In this document: in pieces, positions 17,342 through 24,514 of the stretch
Layout: every line of letters starts with the position of its first letter
How positions within the stretch are numbered: position 1 is the first letter of the stretch
Source of the DNA: Seohaeicola saemankumensis
Lineage (GTDB): Bacteria; Pseudomonadota; Alphaproteobacteria; Rhodobacterales; Rhodobacteraceae
Length of the DNA: 64,000 nt
NCBI RefSeq assembly: GCF_020171285.1
Contig: NZ_JAIUZI010000008.1
Span: 225,468 to 289,467 of the forward strand
Direction of reading: 5' to 3'
Position numbers and translations under genes: made by a program
Notes under the pieces: generated by a model
The model's input: only the letters and a program-made list of their open reading frames with translations
Database searches by the model: none
What the model was told of the DNA's origin: nothing

Positions 17342-17813
17342 CAGCCAGTCAGCAGCCTTTGCCGAACGCGTCTGGGAGGTGGCCTCCCAACTCGGCAATA
17401 ATGCCCCGAAAATAGCCGACGACATCATGGGCGCGGCCTTCCCGCTGACCTGTTCGCAGGCACGGGCGGAAGGCGCGATGCGCATGCTGCGCACCGGGAT
17501 CATTTCCGAAGTGAAACGGATCCTGCGCAACCGGTGTGATGGGCTGACCCAGACGGATTTCGCCGACCGCTGCGATGCCTTCGCGCCCCTCGTCACTGAC
17601 CTGCGCTCGAAGTCTTACTTCGTCGAAAGCGCCGAGGAATACGTCGTGGTCCCGGACCTGATCGAAGACCCCGATTTGCTCAATGACGCGCGCCAGTTCA
17701 TGCGCCGCAAGGGGCTTGAATGCCTGGCCGAGGCCGACCGCCTCGATGCGCTTTACACCGCTGTGACCGGCAACACCTGTGCCGCCGATATGACTGGTGA
17801 GGTGCTGGCATGA
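17334..17813 (+). CDS. phage early protein, function unknown
   Basis: This 159-residue protein has no recognisable motif. It begins MLDSQSAAFAERVWEVASQL and is acidic. It overlaps both neighbours by a few bases, inside the run that leads to the ATPase gene. Its place in the operon is the only clue to a role. Confidence 0.55.
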   Translation: MLDSQSAAFAERVWEVASQLGNNAPKIADDIMGAAFPLTCSQARAEGAMRMLRTGIISEVKRILRNRCDGLTQTDFADRCDAFAPLVTDLRSKSYFVESAEEYVVVPDLIEDPDLLNDARQFMRRKGLECLAEADRLDALYTAVTGNTCAADMTGEVLA

Positions 17814-18703
17814 CTGGCGCGCTTCCCATCATCACCGCCGATCAGCGCATGGCGGAACCGCGCGGCATCAAGGGGGTGATCTTTGGCCGCTCGGGGATTG
17901 GCAAAACCAGCCTTCTCTGGACACTGCGGAACTCCACCACGCTGTTCTTCGACCTCGAAGCCGGTGATCTGGCCATCGAGGGTCTGGCAATCGACGCAAT
18001 TCGGCCGCGCACCTGGACGGAATGCCGGGACTTCGCGGTCTTCATCGGCGGGCCGAACCCTGCGCTGCGCGACGATCAGGTGTACAGCGCCGCCCATTAT
18101 GCCACCGTTTGTCAAAGGTTCGGCGACCCAGCAGCGCTCGATCGATACGACACCGTGTTCATCGACTCGATCACCGTGGCCGGGCGGCTCTGCTTCCAAT
18201 GGTGCAAGGGCCAGCCCGAGGCGCATTCAGAAAAAACCGGGAAGCCCGATGTGCGCGGTGCCTATGGGTTGCACGGGCGCGAGATGATCGCGTGGCTGAC
18301 CCATCTGCAGCACACGCGCGGCAAGAACATCTGGTTTGTCGGCATCCTCGACGAGAAGCTCGACGACTTCAATCGCAAGGTCTTCGCGCCGCAGATCGAT
18401 GGCAGCAAGACTGGCCTCGAACTGCCAGGGATCGTCGATCAGGTCATCACCATGGCTGAGATCAAGGGCGACGGAGATCAGCTGCAACGCGGTTTTGTCT
18501 GCCAGACCCTGAACCCTTGGGGTTACCCGGCCAAGGACCGGTCCGGCCGTCTCGATCTGATCGAACCTCCGCATCTGGGTCAGCTGATGGACAAGATCCG
18601 CGGCCCGCTCGCGCCCGCTGAACGCCGCCTGACCTACCAGCCACCGCAGCTTCCGAAGCCGTCCCCTGCGGCGGTTGACACCCCCAATGCTTCCTCCAAC
18701 TGA
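17810..18703 (+). CDS. phage RecA-like NTP-binding protein (AAA_24 type)
   Basis: The 297-residue ATPase has Walker A GRSGIGKT at 26-33 and Walker B YDTVFIDSI at about 113-121. The fold looks like the RecA/Sak4-related phage nucleotide-binding proteins of single-strand annealing and recombination modules. It lies directly before a protein that could be the partner DNA-binding protein, and before a helicase, which supports a role in phage replication and recombination. The Pro-rich C-terminus (about 270-297) is probably disordered. Confidence 0.8.
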   Translation: MTGALPIITADQRMAEPRGIKGVIFGRSGIGKTSLLWTLRNSTTLFFDLEAGDLAIEGLAIDAIRPRTWTECRDFAVFIGGPNPALRDDQVYSAAHYATVCQRFGDPAALDRYDTVFIDSITVAGRLCFQWCKGQPEAHSEKTGKPDVRGAYGLHGREMIAWLTHLQHTRGKNIWFVGILDEKLDDFNRKVFAPQIDGSKTGLELPGIVDQVITMAEIKGDGDQLQRGFVCQTLNPWGYPAKDRSGRLDLIEPPHLGQLMDKIRGPLAPAERRLTYQPPQLPKPSPAAVDTPNASSN

Positions 18704-18716
18704 AAGGACCCGAGCC

Positions 18717-19376
18717 ATGTCTCTCTGGAACGATTTCAACGACGCGCAGTCGAATGCCAATGTCATCCCCAAAGGCACGCTCGCCAAAGTGCGCCTGACC
18801 ATCCGTCCGGGCGGATTTGACGATCACTCTCAGGGCTGGACCGGCGGCTACGCCAAGCGTGGCAACACCGGGGCGGTGTTTCTCGATGCCGAATACACCG
18901 TGCTTGATGGGCCTTACGCCAAGCGCAAGATCTGGTCGATGATCGGGCTCTACAGCCCGAAAGGCCCGGACTGGGCCAACATGGGGCGCAGCCTCATCCG
19001 GGGCATCCTGAACTCGTCGCATGGGCTCTCGGACAAGGACAAATCTCCTGAAGCGCAGGCGGCACGGCGCATCAACGGCTTTGCCGATCTCGATGGTCTG
19101 GAATTTGTCGCGCGGATCGATATCGGCACCGACACCAATGGGGACGAGAAGAACGAGATCCGCAATGCGGTGACGCCCGATCACAAGGAATACGCCCGGA
19201 TCATGGGGGGATCGGCCCCCATGGCCTCTGCGCCGTCCTATGCGCAGCCCCAAACCCAGCCGGGGTATGCCCCCTCGACGCCCAACTATGGAGCGCCCAC
19301 GCATCAGGGACAACCGCAGCAGCCGCAACAGGCGCCGGCGCCCGGGTTTACCGGCCGCCCGAGCTGGGCAGAGTGA
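18717..19376 (+). CDS. phage protein, possible single-strand DNA-binding partner
   Basis: The 219-residue protein starts at the ATG at 18717, preceded by AAAGGA. The first 160 residues look like a beta-rich DUF669-style domain (GTLAKVRLTIRPGG, then VFLDAEYTVLDGPYAKRKIW). The last 55 residues are Pro/Gln-rich and disordered and end in an acidic SWAE, a tail style used by single-strand-binding proteins to recruit partners. That comparison, and its place between the RecA-like ATPase and the helicase, are the basis for the tentative role. Confidence 0.5.
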   Translation: MSLWNDFNDAQSNANVIPKGTLAKVRLTIRPGGFDDHSQGWTGGYAKRGNTGAVFLDAEYTVLDGPYAKRKIWSMIGLYSPKGPDWANMGRSLIRGILNSSHGLSDKDKSPEAQAARRINGFADLDGLEFVARIDIGTDTNGDEKNEIRNAVTPDHKEYARIMGGSAPMASAPSYAQPQTQPGYAPSTPNYGAPTHQGQPQQPQQAPAPGFTGRPSWAE

Positions 19377-19387
19377 GGCCAAATCCC

Positions 19388-21049
19388 ATGCGTTTGCGTC
19401 CCCGCCAGAAACTCTTCGTCGAGCGCAGTCTTGCTGCGCTCGCCACCCGAGCCAATACGCTCGGCATCGCCCCGACCGGGGCGGGCAAAACGATCATGCT
19501 CTCGGCGGTCACTGGCGAAAGCATCGGCAACAGTGGCGCCAAGGCCTGCGTGCTGGCCCATCGCGATGAACTGACGGCGCAGAACCGCGCCAAGTTCCAG
19601 CGCGTGGTGCCGGGCGTCGCCACATCGGTCATCGATGCCACGGAGAAGTCCTGGGGCGGCCAGGTCGCCTTCGCCATGGTGCCGACGCTGGCGCGGGCCT
19701 CGAACCTGGCCGACATGCCGCGCCTCGACCTGCTGGTCGTCGACGAGGCGCACCATGCGGTGGCCGACAGCTACCGCCGCATCATCGACCGTGTGCGCGA
19801 GGCTAACCCCGACGCGCGGATCTTCGGGGTCACGGCGACGCCGAACCGGGGCGACAGGAAGGGGCTGCGGGAGGTCTTCGACAATGTCGCAGATCAGGTC
19901 AGGCTTGGCGAGCTGATTGCCTCCGGGCACCTGGTGCCGCCGCGCACCTTTGTCATCGACGTGGGCGTGCAGGACAAGCTCAAAGCCGTGCGCAAGACCG
20001 TGTCGGATTTCGACATGGCGGAAGTGGCCGAAATCATGGACCGCGCGCCGATCACCGAGGAGGTGATCCGCCACTGGCAAGAAAAGGCGGCAGGCCGCCC
20101 GACAGTCGTGTTCTGCTCGACCGTGGCGCATGCAGCCCATGTGGCCGAAGCCTTCAATGCGGCCGGCATCCCCGCTGGCCTGATCCATGGCGATCTGCCC
20201 GGAGAGGAACGGCGCAATATCCTTGCCGCCTTCGCCCGCGGCGAAATCCGCGTCATCACCAACGTGGCGGTGCTCACGGAAGGCTGGGACCATCCGCCCA
20301 CCTCCTGCGTCGTGCTGCTGCGCCCCAGTTCCTACAAATCGACCATGATCCAGATGGTGGGCCGGGGCTTGCGGACCGTCGATCCCACCGAGTTCCCCGG
20401 CGTTGTGAAAACCGACTGCATCGTTCTCGACTTCGGTACCTCGAGCCTGACCCATGGCACGCTGGAACAGGATGTCGATCTCGACGGCAGCGCTGGAACC
20501 GGCGCCGCCCCGACAAAGACCTGCCCGGGGTGCGACGCCGAAATTCCGCTGGGCTGCCGGGAATGTCCGATCTGCGGCGAAGTGCTAGTCGACGAAGAGG
20601 ATGAAGCTGAAACCCGCGAGAGCGCACTTGGCGGGGCATTGTCTGGCTTCGTCATGACGGAAATCGACCTCTTGAAGCGCTCGAGCTTCGAATGGGTTGA
20701 TCTCTTCGGGTCCGAGGATGCGCTGATGGCCACGGGCTTCACGGCCTGGGGTGGCATCTTCTGGATGGAGGGCCTCTGGTATGCAGTTGGTGGTGGCAAA
20801 GGTGAGACGCCCCATCTCCTCGGCGTCGGTGAACGCGCCATTTGCCTCGCTCAGGCTGACGACTGGCTGAACACCCACGAGACCGACGAAAGCGCCTTCA
20901 AGACGCGCGGCTGGCTGAACCAGCCCGCCACCGAAAAGCAGCTGCAGTACCTCAGAAGCCCGTGGAATGCATGCGCCGGCCGATCCTCAACAATTCGAGT
21001 CCAGGTCAGGCGATCTACGAGCCCTTCATGGGATCGGGCACCACGCTGA
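19388..21049 (+). CDS. DEAD/DEAH-box helicase, C-terminally truncated by deletion
   Basis: This is a superfamily-2 helicase with motif I APTGAGKT (28-35), motif II VVDEAHH and motif VI MIQMVGRGLR, then a zinc ribbon (CPGCDAEI...CRECPICGE) and a C-terminal extension. It should unwind DNA for phage replication. The ATG at 19388 follows a GAGG site. A GTG at 19373 is an alternative. Native sequence ends at about EKQLQYL (base 20951). The remaining 32 or so residues are an out-of-frame reading of a methylase gene, so the natural tail has been lost. The helicase core is complete and may still work. Confidence 0.85.
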   Translation: MRLRPRQKLFVERSLAALATRANTLGIAPTGAGKTIMLSAVTGESIGNSGAKACVLAHRDELTAQNRAKFQRVVPGVATSVIDATEKSWGGQVAFAMVPTLARASNLADMPRLDLLVVDEAHHAVADSYRRIIDRVREANPDARIFGVTATPNRGDRKGLREVFDNVADQVRLGELIASGHLVPPRTFVIDVGVQDKLKAVRKTVSDFDMAEVAEIMDRAPITEEVIRHWQEKAAGRPTVVFCSTVAHAAHVAEAFNAAGIPAGLIHGDLPGEERRNILAAFARGEIRVITNVAVLTEGWDHPPTSCVVLLRPSSYKSTMIQMVGRGLRTVDPTEFPGVVKTDCIVLDFGTSSLTHGTLEQDVDLDGSAGTGAAPTKTCPGCDAEIPLGCRECPICGEVLVDEEDEAETRESALGGALSGFVMTEIDLLKRSSFEWVDLFGSEDALMATGFTAWGGIFWMEGLWYAVGGGKGETPHLLGVGERAICLAQADDWLNTHETDESAFKTRGWLNQPATEKQLQYLRSPWNACAGRSSTIRVQVRRSTSPSWDRAPR

Positions 21050-21228
21050 TCGCGGCAGAGACCACGGGCCGCGTCTGCCACGGTATCGAGCTGAACCCGG
21101 CCTATGTCGATGTGGCCGTCCAGCGCTGGCAGAAATTCACCGGGCAACAGGCCGTCCTCGACGGGGATGGGCGCAGCTTCGACGAAATCTCGACCGCTCA
21201 GCCGCCTGGCGCATCCGACGCGGCATAG
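20953..21228 (+). pseudogene. DNA methylase, C-terminal fragment
   Basis: In the frame shifted from the helicase the DNA encodes QKPVECMRRP, then YEPFMGSGTTLIAAE (the SAM-binding FxGxGTT motif), then IELNPAYVDVAVQRWQ. This is the last third of a phage DNA modification methylase. The N-terminal two thirds, with the DPPY catalytic motif, is missing at the junction with the helicase. In related phages the methylase follows the helicase, so one deletion explains both truncations. The internal ATG at 20965 has no function to support. Confidence 0.75.
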
Positions 21229-21761
21229 AAGCGAATGTCCGCAATCGCCACGTCCGCTTCGAACTCCCGACCAATGGCGACAAGGCCCACCCGCCGCAGT
21301 CGGCTGAGGTTCAGTGGCCGCTCTGTTCGATGTGGCGCAAAATCTCCGAACGGCAGGAACACGGTCGTCCATTCCGGGCGGGCATGAAAGCTCTGGCGAT
21401 AGGATTCCCACGGGCGGCGGATATCCGACGTCCGAAGATGCAGGTTGTAAGTCTGGTTGTTGCCAAACACATCGAGCCGGATGCCGTCCCAGGCACTCGC
21501 ATCCACCACGGCGCCTGCCTCGCCGAGATCAAGAGCGACCTGCAGGAAGCCGCCATTGTTCTCGAGGCTCACACCGCCGGTCATGCGTATGGCCTCCCGG
21601 CCGGCGATGGTTTCCCGGGTCATCGCGCCATTTGAGACACCACCCATAATCCGATCGGACACCAGCACCCAGCCATTGCCGGTCACGGCGAGTGGCGGGT
21701 CAAAGCGGAGATCGTCGATGATCTCCGGGGCGACGTTCGGGGAAAGCATATCATCTTGCAT
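21198..21761 (-). CDS. CIA30 family protein
   Basis: The 187-residue protein matches the NADH:ubiquinone oxidoreductase intermediate-associated protein 30 domain. This is a galactose-binding-like beta-sandwich with WVLVSDRIMGGVSNG near residue 30 and a C-terminal IADIRFY. The start at 21761 avoids overlap with the divergent gene. A longer start would add 30 residues. Bacterial members have no proven role. It runs against the phage operon, and its stop overlaps the methylase remnant by 31 bases, which marks it as a cargo or host gene. Confidence 0.75.
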   Translation of the reverse strand: MQDDMLSPNVAPEIIDDLRFDPPLAVTGNGWVLVSDRIMGGVSNGAMTRETIAGREAIRMTGGVSLENNGGFLQVALDLGEAGAVVDASAWDGIRLDVFGNNQTYNLHLRTSDIRRPWESYRQSFHARPEWTTVFLPFGDFAPHRTERPLNLSRLRRVGLVAIGREFEADVAIADIRFYAASDAPGG

Positions 21762-21777
21762 GAATGGAAAATTAGGA

Positions 21778-22029
21778 ATGGCTGACGCCTGTGCAAGCCC
21801 CTCGGCGAACCGACAGTCCCGCCTGATGTCACTGGTCGAGGCCATAGCCAACGTGGTGATCGGCTATGGCATTGCTGTCGTCACGCAAATCCTGATCTTT
21901 CCGCACTTCGGGTTGCACACCACCTTGGCACAGAACCTGTCGATGGGCGGGATATTCACGGTGGTCAGCATCGCGAGATCCTTCGCGCTGCGGCGGTTGT
22001 TCGAGACGATCAGGCTCCGAAGTAGTTGA
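21778..22029 (+). CDS. DUF7220-type small membrane protein
   Basis: The 83-residue protein has two hydrophobic segments (about 18-38, LVEAIANVVIGYGIAVVTQI, and about 48-66, SMGGIFTVVSIARSFALR). It ends in a basic FETIRLRSS. This pattern matches the short DUF7220 inner-membrane proteins of phages, whose role is unknown. It sits between the CIA30 gene and a methyltransferase. Confidence 0.6.
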   Translation: MADACASPSANRQSRLMSLVEAIANVVIGYGIAVVTQILIFPHFGLHTTLAQNLSMGGIFTVVSIARSFALRRLFETIRLRSS

Positions 22030-22107
22030 GGCCGCGCACACGGAAATCGCGGTGTCTTGCGGCACTGCATTCGATTAGGCTTGCCTCCACGAGGAGGAGG
22101 CAAACGA

Positions 22108-22761
22108 ATGGCAGGCGGACAGGAGCACTGGAATGCGGTCTATGGCGCGCGGTCGGAAGACGAGTTGACCTGGTTCGAGGCCCTGCCTTCGATGTCCCTC
22201 GATCTGATCCACGCCTATCTGCGCCCGGGCGATCCGTTCATCGACATCGGTGCCGGCGCATCGCGTCTCGTCGACGCATTGCTTGAAGAGGGCTTCGGGC
22301 CACTCACGGTGCTGGATCTTTCCGCGGCAGCGCTGGCCGTCAGCAGAGAACGCCTTGGCCGGAAGGCCGACAAGGTTGCATGGATCGAAGCGGACATCAC
22401 GACGTGGCAACCCGATCGCGACTATGTGCTCTGGCACGACCGCGCCGTGTTTCACTTTCTCACTGGGGCTGAGGATCGCGCCAGCTACGCACGCGCATTA
22501 TCCGATGCGCTGCGTCCGGGCGGGACAGCGATTATCGCGACCTTCGCGGATGACGGTCCCGAGATGTGCTCGGGCCTTCCGGTGGTGCGCTATGCACCCG
22601 AGGCGCTGGCGCAGGAACTCGACCAGCTCGTTCCGGGGCGACTGGAGATGCTCGACGCAAAGCGCCATTTGCACGTCACGCCGAAGGGCAACACCCAGCG
22701 CTTTCAGTACAGCGTGTTCCGTCGGACCTACGCAAATGACATCGTCGCTCCTCAGGGGTGA
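22108..22761 (+). CDS. class I SAM-dependent methyltransferase
   Basis: The 217-residue protein has a SAM-binding motif I (FIDIGAGASRLVDALL, about 46-61), an acidic motif II region (LTVLDLS), and WHDRAVFHFL where the fourth conserved strand lies. It has the length of the small-molecule and thiopurine-like methyltransferases and lacks DPPY, so it is not a DNA adenine methylase. The ATG at 22108 follows AGGAGGAGG. It is followed by the terminator for the convergent gene. The substrate is unknown. Confidence 0.85.
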   Translation: MAGGQEHWNAVYGARSEDELTWFEALPSMSLDLIHAYLRPGDPFIDIGAGASRLVDALLEEGFGPLTVLDLSAAALAVSRERLGRKADKVAWIEADITTWQPDRDYVLWHDRAVFHFLTGAEDRASYARALSDALRPGGTAIIATFADDGPEMCSGLPVVRYAPEALAQELDQLVPGRLEMLDAKRHLHVTPKGNTQRFQYSVFRRTYANDIVAPQG

Positions 22762-22763
22762 AG

Positions 22764-22795
22764 AAAAAAGTGCCGGCGCTCGACCGGCCCGGCAC
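22764..22795 (-). terminator. rho-independent terminator for the leftward DUF3489 gene
   Basis: On the minus strand a 7-bp stem GTGCCGG / CCGGCAC is followed directly by TTTTTT. It ends leftward transcripts from 23.8-22.9 kb and may also slow rightward transcription from the methyltransferase. Confidence 0.75.
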
Positions 22796-22908
22796 TCAGT
22801 TGGGGGACGTAATCAACCTTACTTGCAAAACAGTCGAGGAACCACTCACAGTCTCCTCAAGTACTCACCAACAGGCGCCTGCGCTCCAGCAACCGGCGGC
22901 GGCAGACT

Positions 22909-23439
22909 TCATCCGACAGTGTGGTCCGAGCGCAACGAATAAACCCGCCCCCGACCTTCAATCTTCTCGGAGGTGATGATCAGCCCGAGCCGCTTCTTGA
23001 GCACGCCGGACATCGCCCCCCGGACCGTATGCGGTTGCCAGCCGGTCGCTGCGACGATCTCCTCAATGGTCGCGCCGCCCTCTACTTGTAGCATCTCGAT
23101 CAGAGTTTCCTGCTTGGTCCCTTTCCGGCGCTGGGTGGGAGGGGCCAGGGCTTCGCTCAGTGAGGCAATACTCTGGCCGTTCGCGATCCCAAGCGTGATG
23201 TAGGCCAGCGGCGTCGCCTGCAATGTGATCGGCCCGCGTGCCTCGTCGTGCCGCCAGACGGTGTCGAGGTCGGTGGCTGCAACCTCCTCGATCAGGCCCT
23301 GCTTGAGGAGGCTCTTGCAGACGTTACCAACGGCGCCACCCTTGAGGTTGGCTGTCACGGGAAAGATGGCACCGTCATCGCGTGTGCAGGCGGTCGACAG
23401 GAGGACTGTCTGGGCTTGGGACAACTGGATCTGTGTCAT
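22909..23439 (-). CDS. DUF3489 family protein, full length
   Basis: The 176-residue protein has a C-terminal DUF3489 domain (about 105-170, with EEIVAATGWQPHTVRGAMSG) and an N-terminal half (TQIQLSQAQTVLLSTACTRD) typical of the longer members. The domain is probably a winged helix that binds DNA. It lies just after a leftward 89-residue gene and before a terminator. The 76-residue protein at the left window edge is a short version of the same domain. Confidence 0.8.
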   Translation of the reverse strand: MTQIQLSQAQTVLLSTACTRDDGAIFPVTANLKGGAVGNVCKSLLKQGLIEEVAATDLDTVWRHDEARGPITLQATPLAYITLGIANGQSIASLSEALAPPTQRRKGTKQETLIEMLQVEGGATIEEIVAATGWQPHTVRGAMSGVLKKRLGLIITSEKIEGRGRVYSLRSDHTVG

Positions 23440-23530
23440 GTCGGGTCTCCGGCTATCGGGCGCTACGGAATGCGACGCCTCAACCAGCCAAAGCCCGCCA
23501 ACCGGCGGGCGGACCCGATATGTTGACTGG

Positions 23531-23800
23531 TCACTCGGCGTGTTCGCCTTCGCCGAACAGGAAGTCGGTGATCTGTGCGAGGTCCTCGGCCACGCTGGCG
23601 ATGGAGCCGACGCTGCCCCAGGTGATGGCGTCCGGGTCGAAACCGAAGTGGTCGTCGCTGAGCGCCTGCAGCCGGGCGAGCATCACGTCGATCTCGGTCT
23701 TCTTTGCGATGAAGGCCGCCAAGGCCGCTTCCCGGTTCCGCCGGGCCTTTTCGGCGCGGAGGTCGTGGCGGGGCGTTGTTTGTGGGTTCAGGCTGGTCAT
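23531..23800 (-). CDS. small phage protein, helical
   Basis: The 89-residue protein is helical and charged (LRAEKARRNREAALAAFIAK) and ends acidic (FLFGEGEHAE). The same type is often found upstream of DUF3489 genes in Rhodobacterales prophages. No function is known. The gap of 91 bases to the DUF3489 gene allows one transcript for both. Confidence 0.55.
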   Translation of the reverse strand: MTSLNPQTTPRHDLRAEKARRNREAALAAFIAKKTEIDVMLARLQALSDDHFGFDPDAITWGSVGSIASVAEDLAQITDFLFGEGEHAE

Positions 23801-23917
23801 CGGGTTGGCTCCGTGGGCTGTGTCGTTGTCCTGTCATCAGCTTCGCTCTGGTGCGCAGGCACATCCAGTATAATAGCAGCAATATCATGGCTTTGATCGG
23901 AGCGTTGGGATCATCTC

Positions 23918-24514
23918 ATGTCATCGACGGCCCAACCCATCGGCGTGATCGCGCGGCTCCTCGATCTCTCGGAACGCCGCGTGCAGCAGTTGAGCCGGGA
24001 GGGCGTGATCCCGAAGGCCGAGCGCGGGCAATATGACCTGATCGGCTCGGTCCGCGGCTATGTCCGCTACCTGCGGGACCAGGCGCTGAAGGCGCAGGCC
24101 GGCGCACCCGATTATGCCGCCGAGCGGGCCCGCTTCATCCGGGCGCGTGCCGATCTCGCCGAGATGGAGGCGGAAGAAAAGCGTCGGGCGCTGATCGCGG
24201 CCGATGAGATCGAGGCGGCCTGGATTGCCGTGCTGGCCCTTCTCAGAACCCGCCTGCTGGCGCTGCCGGACCGGCTGGCCCCGCAGGCCTTTGACCAACC
24301 CACCGTCGGAGACACCCGGAACCTGATCCGAACTGCGATCCGCGAGGTGCTCGATGATCTCGCGCAGCCAGACATTGAACTCGAAACCGAGACTGATCTT
24401 GAGGGGATCGCCGATCCTGAAGCGCACGGTGGAAAAGGCCCTGGCGGTGCTGCGGCCCCCGCCGGACCTGACGATCAGCGCCTGGGCGGACCAGAACCGG
24501 CGGCTGAGTTCTGA
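23918..24514 (+). CDS. terminase small subunit (Nu1-like)
   Basis: The 198-residue protein has an N-terminal winged HTH (about 8-50, IARLLDLSERRVQQLSREGV) like lambda Nu1, then a long helical region (about 60-115), and a low-complexity C-terminus. It would bind the packaging site and bring in the large subunit. Its 3' end overlaps the large-terminase frame by about 160 bases, a common arrangement for this pair in related phages, though the exact large-subunit start is unclear. Confidence 0.8.
   Translation: MSSTAQPIGVIARLLDLSERRVQQLSREGVIPKAERGQYDLIGSVRGYVRYLRDQALKAQAGAPDYAAERARFIRARADLAEMEAEEKRRALIAADEIEAAWIAVLALLRTRLLALPDRLAPQAFDQPTVGDTRNLIRTAIREVLDDLAQPDIELETETDLEGIADPEAHGGKGPGGAAAPAGPDDQRLGGPEPAAEF

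Noticed and set aside
796..21228. The methylase N-terminal part (796-1737) and C-terminal part (20953-21228) as two halves of one split gene.
   Set aside because: The first has the subfamily style that ends in HPTVKP-like motifs, while the second has the QKPVECMRRP style. Each lies next to its own phage context. Two separate truncations explain the data better.
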